Source: Clitoria ternatea (taxonomy: Eukaryota > Streptophyta > Magnoliopsida > Fabales > Fabaceae). Taken from it: 64,000 nt of DNA. A program made the position numbers and the translations under genes. The notes beneath the pieces were generated by a model. It saw only the letters and a program-made list of their open reading frames with translations. It did no database searches and was not told the DNA's origin. Below, piece by piece: positions 21,655-32,326 of this stretch; the first letter of the stretch is position 1, and every line of letters starts with the position of its first letter. The DNA is taken from NCBI GenBank assembly GCA_037962975.1, contig CM075676.1, forward strand, positions 91,458,001-91,522,000, given 5' to 3'.

Positions 21655-21777
21655 ATTGTTTTAATGTTTCATGTAATTTATTTTGTTGTAAATTTTATCT
21701 TTATCAATAAAATTTTGTTAAATATTATTGTTAATTATATTTTAACTCATGATTTATTTTTATTTATTTAATGAAGA
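21655..21777 (+). other. Gag-pol spacer of the copia element
   Basis: 123 nt, almost all A/T, containing AATAAA at about 21707-21712. It separates the gag stop from the first pol methionine, without frame change. It could act as an early polyadenylation site yielding gag-only mRNA. Confidence 0.45.
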
Positions 21778-24700
21778 ATGAATGCTCATGTGAATGGCGA
21801 AGATATATGTCTCGCAGACAGTGCAACAACACATACTATTCTCAAGAATGAAAAATATTTCTACCATATAGTAAAACAAGAAGCAAATGTTAATACAATA
21901 TCTGGTAGTATAAATATAATTGAAGGCTCCGGCAGAGCCAGTATTTTGTTACCTGGAGGAACAAAATTGCACATTGAAAGTGCATTATATTCTAAGAAGT
22001 CTCAAAGAAATTTGTTGAGTTTTAAGGATATCCGCAGAAATGGATATCATATTGAGACCACAAATAAAGGAAATGATGAATATCTTTACATCACAAAATT
22101 AATTTCTGATAAGAAATGCATATTGGAAAAATTACCTTCATTATCCTCCGGTTTGTACTATACATATATTAGTACAATTGAAACAAATGCCATAGTAAAC
22201 CAGAAGTTTACAAATAAGAATAACTTTGTTATCTGGCATGAACGATTAGGCCATCCTGGAACAATAATGATGCGAAAAATACTTGAGAAATCAAATGGTC
22301 ATTGTTTGTCCAGCAGACAAATTCTCCAAACTAATAATTTCTCGTGTGCTGCTTGCTCTCAAGGGAAATTAATTACTCGACCATCACCAATGAAAATTGG
22401 AAGTGAATCACTCGCATTTTTAGAGCGTATACGAGGTGATATTTGTGGGCCAATACACCCTTCATATGGACCATTTAGATATTTTATGGTTTTAATTGAT
22501 GCATCAACTAGATGGTCACATGTTTGCTTATTGTCAACTCGTAACCAGGCGTTTGCGAGATTACTAGCTCAATTAATTCATTTAAGAGCTCATTTCCCTG
22601 ATTATCCAATTAAGAAAATACGCCTTGATAACGCTGGTGAATTCACATCTCAATCATTTAATGATTATTGTATGTCCATTGGAATTGATGTTGAACATCC
22701 TGTAGCACATGTTCATACACAAAATGGACTTACTGAATCATTGATTAAACGTTTGAAATTGATTGCAAGACCATTGTTAATGAGATCAAAACTCCTAATT
22801 TCAACTTGGGGACATGCAATCTTGCATGCGGCAGCACTTATTCGCATCAGGCCTACAAGTAATCATGAATATTCCCCTTTACAATTGGTTTATGGTAAAG
22901 AACCAAATATTTCCCATCTAAGAATCTTTGGAAGTGCGGTATATGTTCCTATTTCTCCTCCACAACGCACTAAGATGGGACCTCAAAGAAGGTTGGGAAT
23001 ATATGTTGGATATGAAAGTCCATCCATAATAAAATATCTTGAACCTTTAACAGGTGATTTATTTACAGCTCGTTTTGCTGATTGTCATTTTGATGAATCT
23101 ATTTTCCCACCATTAGGGGGAGAAAATAAACAGTTGGATAAAAGAATTAGCTGGAATGGGATGTCTCTATCACATCTTGATCCTCGAACAAAGCAATCTG
23201 AACTAGAAGTTCAGAAAATAATTAGTTTGCAAAATTTAGCAAACCAATTGCCTAATGCATTTACTGATCCAAAAAGAGTGACTAAGTCACATATACCAGC
23301 TGTTAATACTCCAATAAAGATTGATATCCCTGAAGGACAATCTAAAATTGCAAATGAGTCTGAAGCCAAAGTAAAACGTGGCAGACCTGTTGGTTCTAAA
23401 GATAAAAATCCTCGGAAAAGAAAAATAAATAAAGAGGATGGTCGAATCGAGGATATAAAGACTCCAGTAGAGTCTCCTGACATAATCAAAGTTTCAAATC
23501 CAGAAGAAACTAAGGTACCTGAAATTGATACAAACAAAGAGATCTCGATAAATTATGTCATGGATGGTATACAATGGAATCGACCTGAAGTCGATGTTGA
23601 TGAAATTTTTGCATCCAAAGTAGCTCTTGATATTATAAATGATAACAAAAATCATGAGCCAAAATCTGTTAAAGAATGTGCACAAAGAAATGATTGGCCA
23701 AAGTGGAAAGATGCAATGCAAGAAGAGTTAAACTCACTTGCAAAACGTAAAGTTTTTGGGCCTGTAGTCCAAACACCCAAAGGTGTAAAACCAGTTGGGT
23801 ACAAATGGGTTTTTACGAGAAAAAGAAATGAAAATGGTGAAATTGTGCGATACAAAGCAAGACTTGTTGCACAAGGATTCTCACAAAGACCTGGAATTGA
23901 TTTCGAAGAAACATATTCACCAGTGATGGATGCCACTACTTTTCGATACTTGATAAGTTTGGCAATCCGTGAAAGGCTTGACTTACGCCTTATGGATGTT
24001 GTTGTAGCATATTTATATGGCTCACTTGAAAATGACATATATATGAAACTCCCTGAAGGATTTCATTTGCCTGAAGCATATAAAACAAATCCTCGAAAAA
24101 ATTATTCAATCAAATTGAATAAATCTCTTTATGGATTAAAGCAATCTGGACGAATGTGGTACAATTGTCTCAGTGAATATTTGTTGAAAGAAGGGTACAA
24201 AAATGACCCAATTTGTCCATGTGTTTTTATGAAAAGACTCAGAAAAGAGTTTGTTATAATTGCTATTTATGTAGATGATTTAAACATCATCGGAACTCCC
24301 GAAGAGCTCTCAAAGGCTGTAAATTGCTTAAAAAAGGAATTCGAGATGAAAGACTTGGGAAAAACAAAGTTTTGTCTCGGATTACAATTAGAATATTTAA
24401 AGGAAGGAATTCTGATGCACCAAAAGACTTATACAAAAAAGGTGTTAAAGCGGTTTTATATGGACAAATCACACCCATTGAGCAGTCCAATGGTTGTAAG
24501 GTCACTAGAAGTGAGCAAAGATCCGTTTCGACCTCAAGACAAAAATGAAGAACTACTTGGTCCTGAAGTACCATATCTTAGTGCAATTGGTGCACTAATG
24601 TATCTTGCTAGTCATACATGACCTGATATATCATTTGCTGTCAATTTGTTAGCAAGACATAGTTCTTTACCCACAAAAAGGCATTGGAATGGGATTAAAC

Positions 24701-25248
24701 ACATATTCCGCTACCTTAGAGGTACAATGGACATGGGTTTATTTTTTCCATATGTATCTAAGGCAAACCTAATTGGTTATGCAGATGCGGGGTATTTATC
24801 TGATCCTCATAATGGTCGATCACAAACAGGATATTTATTTACATGTGGTGGTACAGCAATTTCATGGAGATCCATAAAACAAACAATCACAGCAACATCA
24901 TCTAATCATGCTGAAATTCTAGCATTACATGAAGCAAGTCAAGAATGTGTATGGTTGAGGTCTATGATTCAACATATTCAAGAAACTTGTGGCTTGCATG
25001 ATGGAAAATTACCACCAACAGTCTTATGTGAAGATAATGCAGCTTGTATCTCTCAGTTAAAGGAAGGTTATATTAAAGGAGATAGGACAAAACATATTTC
25101 ACCAAAATTTTTCTTTACTCATGATCTTATAAAGAATGGTGAAATAAATGTCCAGCAAGTCCGATCATGCGAGAATCTAGCAGATATCTTTACAAAGTCA
25201 TTACCAACCAAAGTCTTCGAGCAACTAGTACAGAAGATTGGTCTTTGA
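21778..25248 (+). pseudogene. Copia pol: protease, integrase, RT, RNase H (one nonsense codon)
   Basis: Protease CLADSATTHTIL near residue 12. Integrase zinc domain WHERLGHPG..CAAC (about 152-200) and core D (GDICGP), D (RLDNAGEF), E (GLTESLIKR). RT (about 660-900) has YKWVFTRKRN, KARLVAQGFSQ, LYGLKQSGRMWY and the catalytic IYVDDLNIIG. RNase H has YADAGYLSDP, SSNHAEILAL and CEDNAAC with all acidic residues. A TGA at 24619-24621 (probably a CGA Arg codon before PDISFAVNLL) interrupts the last third of RT; the same frame continues to the stop at 25248. Apart from that codon, the enzymes look complete, in keeping with the 1% LTR divergence. Confidence 0.95.
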
Positions 25249-25418
25249 CGCTTACATAAGTGTTCTGATGAGGGGAAGAATTAAATATTTGTAATTTAAT
25301 TATTTTTACGGATATACTTTGTAAAGAATGTTGTACTCTTTTTCCTTTACTAGGTTTTTGTCCCACTGGGTTTTTCCTAGTAAGGTTTTAACGAGGCACA
25401 TTCTAAATACGGACATCC

Positions 25419-25427
25419 AAGGGGGAG
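25419..25427 (+). other. Copia polypurine tract
   Basis: AAGGGGGAG immediately before the 3' LTR, the plus-strand primer site. Confidence 0.85.
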
Positions 25428-25618
25428 TATTATGAATAATTATGGATGTCCCCCCTAAAGTTTTGATATTTATAAATGTCCCCCTCTCACCTCCTATAAA
25501 TACCCCCTTCACTCATTAATACAACACACACTTCATTTCTATTCTCTCATTTCTCTCTTCAAATTTCTCTTCCTCCATAATTCTTCTTCCTTCATAATTT
25601 CTAGTTTATTTCATAACA
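25428..25618 (+). repeat. Copia 3' LTR
   Basis: 191 bp, two differences from 19211-19401; followed by the duplication tattt (25619-25623). Confidence 0.93.
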
Positions 25619-26145
25619 TATTTAAATTAGTAGATTTGATTTTGAGTCCTTATAGTCCATTCCTCGCACAGGTCTATATAAGTCCATATATATAATCCAG
25701 TCTTCGCATAGGTATAGTTCAGTCTAGACAAGTCATAATAGTCCAAGTCCTTGCATAGGTTTAGTTCGATCCATATAGGATATAAAAGTCCAAGTCCTTG
25801 CATAGGTTTAGTCCAGTCCGTATAAGTTATAATAATTCAGATCCATGTATAGATATTTCAGAATAAGTTACACAATATATTAAATTTATTATAAATTTTA
25901 AGTTGAGAAGTTATTACTTTAAAATAATAATATTATTAAATTTAAAAGGAGTAGGGGACTCCTCCCTTTATTCTTATGTCTTTCATATTATATTCTTATC
26001 TCACTCCCCCTTACCTCTTGTATACCGATTCGTTATTGAAAATCCGTGCGCGCCTCGTCTCTGAGTTCTAAAACATACCAATTTCATTTTAATATAATTA
26101 CAAGATGAAAATTAAGATTACTACTTAAAATAAAAATGGTAAATG

Positions 26146-26410
26146 TTGAATAGTGAATAGTGAATAGTGAATAGTAACAGTAAATAGTAACAGTAAATAG
26201 TAAAACGTGAATAGTAACAGTAAATAGTAAATCGTGAATAGTAACGGTAAATAGTAAATCGTGAATAGTAACGGTAAATAGTAAAACATGAATAGTAAAG
26301 GTAAATAGTAACAGTAAAGGTAAATAGTAACAGTAAATAGTAATTTACTATTTGAATAGTAATTTACTATTGAAATAGTAATTTACTATTGAAATAGTAT
26401 TACTATGCAG
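26146..26410. repeat. AATAGTA/TAGTAAC low-complexity array in A1
   Basis: Dozens of 6-7 bp words (tgaatag, taacag, taaatag) run together, ending in palindromic aatagtaatttactatt units. The same array is found in A3 (33440-33735, opposite strand), A2 (48905-49130) and the B 3' LTR (62092-62245), so it belongs to the LTR family. Confidence 0.85.
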
Positions 26411-27558
26411 AATAGTAACTTAAAATAATATTATTTCCAGTATAATAATAGATTTCTAAAAACGATATAAAAATAATCCTAAAAAATATAAAAGAGATGT
26501 ATTCGTACCTTAGAATTTTAGCAGAACCTTCTTCCAAAAAATTTATTTCTTTCTCTTACTTCCACCACTATCTCACTAACACTACTATATTAAGAAAACT
26601 TAATCTGAAATTGTGAATTCTAAAGAAGAATTCCTTCGGTATTTATAGAAAAAAATTTACTATGCATTTTATTATTTTAATATAAAAGTACTATGCGTTT
26701 TTTGAAATTTAAAACCTGGTTACTGTGCAACTTTTGAAAATTTCATACATGCACAGTGTTTTGCATAGTAAATATCGGCAGAATTATTAAGCCAAATAGT
26801 AACCTTTTACTCGGTATATTTTAAATATTCAAAATTAATCCTTTTTGAAATTTAACGATATTATATCGGTTCTCACTAATTTTATGATAAGTAATATAAA
26901 GTTTAAATTTTTAAAAATCTAAAATTTTCTGTTAATAAAAATTTATTAGTACGTTTTCAATTGTTTTACGATTGGTAAAAATCAAGATTTTACTCAAACC
27001 GATAATTTTTAGATAAGTCTACTTGAAATAGATTTTAGAAAATTTTCTTATAATTTAACTTTTCATTCTTGTAAATATTTTTAATTTTAAGCAACTTTAT
27101 ATGAATTTAAAATTATTTAAAATATATTATTTTATTAAAATAATTCAAAATTTTCAAAAAATTCCAGAAAATCATAAATATTATATAGATCAAAAAGTTC
27201 TAAAGAACCATAGTCTAATTCTTTCAAAATTTTATTTTAAAATTCTAATAAGAGTTAAATATTAAATATGTAAAAACATAAATATAAGAACATAAAATAA
27301 AAATGATGAATAATAAAGATATTAAAAATTCTTAATATAATTTTCTTAATTAGTGAATACTAATTAAGTCATTTTAAAATTCTCATTCAGAAATATTTTT
27401 ATTTTTTTTTTATTATTTAAATAAAACAAATAATTAAATATAAATACCAAAATCAAAAAAAAATGATAATAATAAACTAACTTATAGTAAGTATTTCTCA
27501 AGAAAGATATATTAATATCTATTTCCTATTTGTGATGAAAATGAGATGTTACAAGTAG

Positions 27559-28598
27559 CACCCATTATTTTTCAAAATCATAGTTTTCTTTATAGGACAG
27601 TCAGAAGCAATATGTCCTCTGCTTAGACATTTAAAACATTTGATGGCAGAAGATTTGGAAGAGGAAGGTTTGGATGTGAGGTCATTTTTATCTTTGGTAG
27701 TCCTATAGACTTGACCTTCTTTATGCAACTCACTCTTTACTTATGGAGAAGAAGTGCCCACTCTCTTTTTCCTAGGTTTTCTTTCAAACATCTCTCTTTG
27801 TCTAAGGCTATAATCCCCCTTGCCCTTCTACTTGGGCTTAAAGGGTTAGTAGTCCATTTTATTATAAGAGTCCCTCTTATGAAGTTGGCATTCTACCTTA
27901 GTGCATTGATGTAAGAGTTCTACTATATCAACATGGGGTAAAAACTCTACTTTGTTCTTTATGTTCCTATTAAGACCATGGAGGAATCTATGCATGATAG
28001 TTTCCTCATCTTCCTCAAGATTAGCCCTAATCATAGCAATTTTTAATGCTTTGAAATAGTCTTCCACAGATTTTGACCCTTGGGTGAGTCTATTTAGCTT
28101 GGCTAATAGCTTCCCACATTAGTAGGATGAAACATATCTTTTCCTAAGTAAGACTTTTAGGTCTACCCAATCTTCTATAGGTGGAAACTCATCTCTGTTT
28201 CTCTCTTTGCATACTTGGGACCATCAAACTAAAGCATAGTTTTGAAACGAAAAAGTTACAATCCTAACCTTTTTGGTTTCTTTTATTTGATGGGAATTAA
28301 AAAGTTGCTCTACCCTTATCTCTCATTCCAAATAAGTCTCCACATCACTCTTCCCATGAAAAGATGGTATTTCTAACTTAACCTCTTTTAAGCCTACCTC
28401 TTCTCTCCTATGATGTCTCCTAGTATCATCTTTACTACCACTCTCTTGACGCCTATGATGTCTTTGATTTCTTTCCCTATTTCTTGATCTAGGTTGAGTA
28501 TTTGTATTTTCTAGATTATCTAACCTAGAATTGATTTTATTCAAATTCTCCATTATCAACCTTAAAGGGGACATGTTATCTGTATCAGTAGATGACAC
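27559..28598 (-). pseudogene. CRM-like gag
   Basis: Starts at 28598 with MSSTDTDNMSPLRLIMENLN, then an Arg/His-rich stretch and EIPSFHGKSDVETYLE. After stops it resumes with EDYFKALKIAMIRANLEEDE and MHRFLHGLNRNIKNKVE (27846-28067) and ends with a CCHC knuckle, CFKCLSRGHIASDC (about 27600-27650). Several stops between 28067 and 28323 and after 27846 inactivate it. A1 cuts the link to the protease. Confidence 0.85.
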
Positions 28599-29341
28599 GT
28601 GAAGAAATCAAAATAAGCGAAAAAAAGGCAAACAATAGATATGCTAGTTGGATATGCAAAAATAACAATAACAATAAAAATAAAAAATAAAAAAATTGAA
28701 ACTTAACCTAGCATGCAATGACAGAGTATATTTTAAAGCAAGTAAACTAATAAAGCAAAACTAGTCGTAGTGCACAAAAGTAAACTAATACCTAAGCGCA
28801 CTACTCCTAATTAACTAAATAAACCAAAGTCCAAAAAAAAAAAGAAAAAGTCTAATGTCCGTAAAGTAAATACCCCAGAATACAAGGGTTAAAGTGCAAA
28901 AAAGAAAAAAATTGACACTATATTTTTTAAAAAAAATTTAAATTTTTTTTACAAGACTTTGCTTCTAATACAATTGTCTTCAAGTCTTCAAGTTCCAAGA
29001 CCACCACGGCACAGGCTTAAGAAAACTCAAAACAAATGTTAGCGCAAATATAGGAAAGCAAAGGAAGAAGAAGAAGAAAATGGTCACTCCACTCAAGTGT
29101 TTCACTCTCACCACTCCTCCAAATTGGTTCAAGTTTCTTAACCTCAAGCAATGTCACTCTTACCTCTATGTTCCAAGTATGTTACCCCGAAGATATCAAA
29201 TTAAGACTTATCTCAAAAGAATGCCAAAGGTATGAAAACTCTAAGACAAAACTTTAGAAAAGATAAAGACAAGCAACAAAAGTGAAATTAGAAAAGGGTA
29301 ACTCAAATTGGATTTTATGTGACAAGAGGAATGACTCAAAG
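28599..29341 (-). other. CRM-like leader, primer-site remnant and 5' LTR fragment
   Basis: No gene. On the minus strand, TTGTATTAGAAGC (about 28970-28985) resembles a degraded initiator-Met primer site (TTGGTATCAGAGC). What lies above it should be the end of the 5' LTR, cut at 29342 by A2. 28620-28970 is A-rich low-complexity leader. Confidence 0.45.
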
Positions 29342-30690
29342 TGTAACACCCCCTTATATACATGAGATATATATAAAATAACTTTTAGAAAGATACATAT
29401 ATTTATTACTCTTTATCTCACGTATACAATGACGTATATACATCTAATTTCCTTTGAATATTGAAAGTAAAAAAAACATTGTCTTTCAATATTTGTCCAT
29501 AGTGATAAAACAATTTATAGAAATCATAAGTGATAAATCATTACAGTATTATATCTGAATGAGAAAGTTTATCAAAGTTTAACCTTTACCTTGTTACAAT
29601 TATCTAACTTGATATTGTAATAAGGCAAGGTAAAACTAAATTATACCTCTACTATAAATGTGACCAATCATTTCCTAATCCTTGAACCATCAAGTTTTGG
29701 AATCCTACTCTTGTCATATCTCTTCACCTATCTGATTGAGAAAGATACCACTTTACCCTTTTATAATTACATATCCTTCCATCTTGAACTGCTAACTATA
29801 TATCACATAACATATATTTTGGACACAAAATTCAAACAAGAAGGAGTGAGAAACAAAATATAATACTTTATAGATAAGACATAAGCATAAGGGTTTTCAC
29901 AATCTAATAAAAAAATATCATTCATAATCTCATACACAATTAATTATAATTATAGGGGTTTTATACGCATAACAATCATACTTTCATTCACAACTATTCA
30001 CACAGAATATCATAATCACATGTATGACATGTAATGCTTTTAATACTATCTCATTCAGTTTATGCATGTGGGCCCTTAAAGTTTTAGTTTGCACTAGGCC
30101 AACCAGGAGTTTACACTGTTCCATAATTTTGGATAATAACATAAATGTCTTCATAGCATATGAACAGCTCAACTGGCGTGGAAACACTTAGAGACTAGTC
30201 AGACTGAGAATGTTTTTATTGTGAAAGTACCTGACACTAGGGAGCAACCCCAGGTCACCTGAAGCACCCTTTCACACCCTCTCATCCCAAGGCTCGTAAT
30301 TAAGTCTCCTCTAATGTATCCCCGATTTCTATAATCCATCCCCAGGCAATATCACATCCCATTTCTCTTTAATGATTCATGATGCATGAACTACTCGCAT
30401 ATTTAGTTGGTTAAGACTTTTAGAAACTCAATTATTAAATACCATAAAGGTTCACAAAATTATCTCAATAAACTGTACATTCCCATAACTTCTTCTTTGA
30501 ACTTCTGTTATACAGAAATAAATTTAGTACAATCTTCGAATTCAGATCTCACCAAAATTGAGTTTTCAAGCCTTAAATATCTCAAAACTTTCTCTTAAAA
30601 ATTTCACATATTCACATAATCTTTCCCAACTTGAATTTTAACTAGATTAAGTTTAGAAATCTCGACTATAACAAAATATCATTTAGTTAT

Positions 30691-31417
30691 TGATCCGGTC
30701 TCAATACCGGTATCCGATCTGCAAGACAAATTTCAACATCTTTGTCAAAACTTCAACGTGTAACCGGTGTTATCGGTATACATCCGGACTGTAATTCCGT
30801 ATCAGGCGCTCTCCCTATACCGGTTGTTCAGGATAACACCATGACACCGGATAACATACACGTCACTGTGCAAAAGACAAAAATCATGGCTACAGGGACC
30901 GATCAATAATCCGCTGCACTACGAGCCAAATTCTGCTCACGGGGATGGTCAACTTGCTCCCTAATCCTAGCCTATACTCTCCATGCTCAATACAAAATAG
31001 CCACTTGACCCAATCATGCTGGTAGGTGCGCAATAAAATAATGCTAGTGGAAGTTAGTGGTTCCCCACTAACGAGTCCTCATAAATCGAGCCAATCAGGT
31101 ATATGAACTCTTTTCATCAATGAAGAGAGGATCCTCAACTGAAAACTATTTTACGATTACTCTCTGAAATACATTCCTTACTTGGAATATATCACTGACT
31201 TGAGCGTCGGAGAATCTTTGCAGGTGACACCATCATTCGCCCACATTAACGCGTTAGGTCGGTGTAGAGGATCTCCAGAACGCCCAATCCGCTCTCCTCA
31301 CACAAGGACAACGGATATTTACCGGATACTCATACATCCGTTCTTCTATACAGTATTCACATACTATTTATGATTGACTTGACTCCAGATCTCTTGACCC
31401 CGGTTCAGGACAGATCA
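30691..31417 (+). repeat. E2 5' LTR
   Basis: 727 bp, TGATCCGGTC to GACAGATCA. About ten substitutions against 47236-47962. Short open frames (31182-31373) recur in the other LTR and are not genes. Confidence 0.95.
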
Positions 31418-31435
31418 TTGGCACGCCCAGTGGGA
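31418..31435 (+). other. E2 primer binding site
   Basis: TTGGCACGCCCAGTGGGA immediately after the 5' LTR, identical to E1. Confidence 0.75.
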
Positions 31436-31482
31436 CTCGATAAAGTTATTCCCATATCCATTGAAAGAACAAGTAATCCTCG

Positions 31483-32326
31483 ATGGAAGGCGAAGTACAA
31501 GATTTAATGGAGAATCAGCCTGAAGGCAGAACCAACCCCAACGTCTTCAGGAAGCTCAACTTTGATTCTCATGGGGGCAGCTCAAAGAAGATAGTAACAG
31601 TGTCTAATCCTGATCCTCGTGATGAGTTGATCAGTCAACTTCAGAGGGAACTCGCTGAATTGCGAAGAGAAAGAAGGCAAAGCGAGGATAAAGAATCATC
31701 TCGCACACGAAACACTCCCCATACAACCGACGGAGAAAAGTCTACCACTCTCCAATACTCGAACATCCCTACGTTTGAGGGAAGAGAACAGACTCATGAC
31801 TCTGAAATTGAAGCTTCCCGAAGGAAGCGGGAGTCAACGACAGTACCCCCAATCACTTACAAGTTACAAGTTCCTTTTTCAAGGAGACTCATGAGCATCC
31901 ACATCCCCAAGCACCTTCAAACTACTCAGCCACTTTCCATTGGAAAATACAATGGCGAAACCGATCCTACCAAGCACCTTGATGCTTATGTATTTGAAGC
32001 TATGTACTTGGGGGCTGATGAGGATGTAATGTGTCGAATGTTCCCACGAACATTATCAGAAGAGGCCCTCGATTGGTTTAAAGGTCTACCTTCTGGATCT
32101 ATAGATTCTTGGGCTGAAATGACAGCTACTTTTGAAACTCACTTTGTCATCTCTAGAGATGTGCCCAGGACATCTCACACCTTGGCTCAGATTAAGCAAG
32201 GTGGAAACGAAGGCTTAAAAGATTTCCTGAAGAGGTTCTACAAGGAAGCTTCCCTGGTTCCTAACCTCACAGAGTCCATTAAGCTGCATATCGTCATTGA
32301 GGCGTTGCAACCAGGATCAGCTTTTG
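31483..32326 (+). pseudogene. E2 gag, N-terminal part
   Basis: Starts MEGEVQDLMENQPEGRTNPN 65 nt after the LTR. The capsid region matches E1 gag (PLSIGKYNGETDPTKHLDAY, CRMFPRTLSEEALDWFKGLP, SRDVPRTSHTLAQIKQGG). It stops at IEALQPGSAF where A3 inserted. Counting the 5-bp duplication once, the frame continues exactly at 36143. The pre-insertion gag would have had 486 codons with no stop. Confidence 0.92.

Larger units (their letters stand above)
19211..25618 (+). mobile_element. Ty1/copia element, nearly intact
   Basis: 191-bp LTRs (19211-19401 and 25428-25618; two differences), duplication tattt at 19206-19210 and 25619-25623, primer site, gag, pol in protease-integrase-RT-RNase H order, and a polypurine tract. 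Only two nonsense mutations break the proteins (TAG at 20848-20850, TGA at 24619-24621). It sits inside A1 and is therefore younger. Confidence 0.96.
17312..27553 (-). mobile_element. A1: solo LTR of the A family, interrupted by a copia element
   Basis: On the plus strand it starts TGTAACACCCCC (17312) and ends GATGTTACA (27553), with the perfect 5-bp duplication agtag at 17307-17311 and 27554-27558. Removing the copia (19211-25618 plus one tattt) leaves about 3.83 kb without coding sequence, colinear in reverse with A3 (32327-36137). Single-copy ends with its own target duplication define a solo LTR left by recombination between two LTRs. Related features in B (TATA region, AATAGTA array, GGGCCC block, end GTGTTACA) place it near Tekay-like chromoviruses. 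Confidence 0.88.
3295..29341 (-). mobile_element. CRM-like Ty3/gypsy element, minus strand, split by nested insertions
   Basis: Gag (27559-28598), protease (17062-17311 and 16401-16826), reverse transcriptase (15493-16400), RNase H (14854-15444) and integrase (14609-14843, resuming 3763-4809) follow in gypsy order on the minus strand, with one lineage's wording throughout. The RT phrase PRLDDMLDELSGS..FSKVDLKSGYHQIRIK and the C-terminal FNVSDLT block are typical of CRM-like elements. Removing E1, A1 and the plastid fragment restores colinearity; E1 and A1 leave exact 5-bp target duplications. Each domain has stops or deletions, so it is inactive. A degenerate initiator-Met-like primer site lies near 28970-28985, and A2 interrupts the 5' LTR at 29342. 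Lineage assignment is tentative and the outer limits are uncertain. Confidence 0.75.

Noticed and set aside
17312..27553. A1 as a DNA transposon (TGTAACA..TGTTACA inverted ends)
   Set aside because: The 5-bp duplication, TG..CA ends, promoter and array order shared with the B LTRs, and the adjacent primer site in B all identify it as an LTR.
31182..31373. 63-codon frame repeated at 47727-47918
   Set aside because: Part of the two E2 LTRs; open by chance in both.
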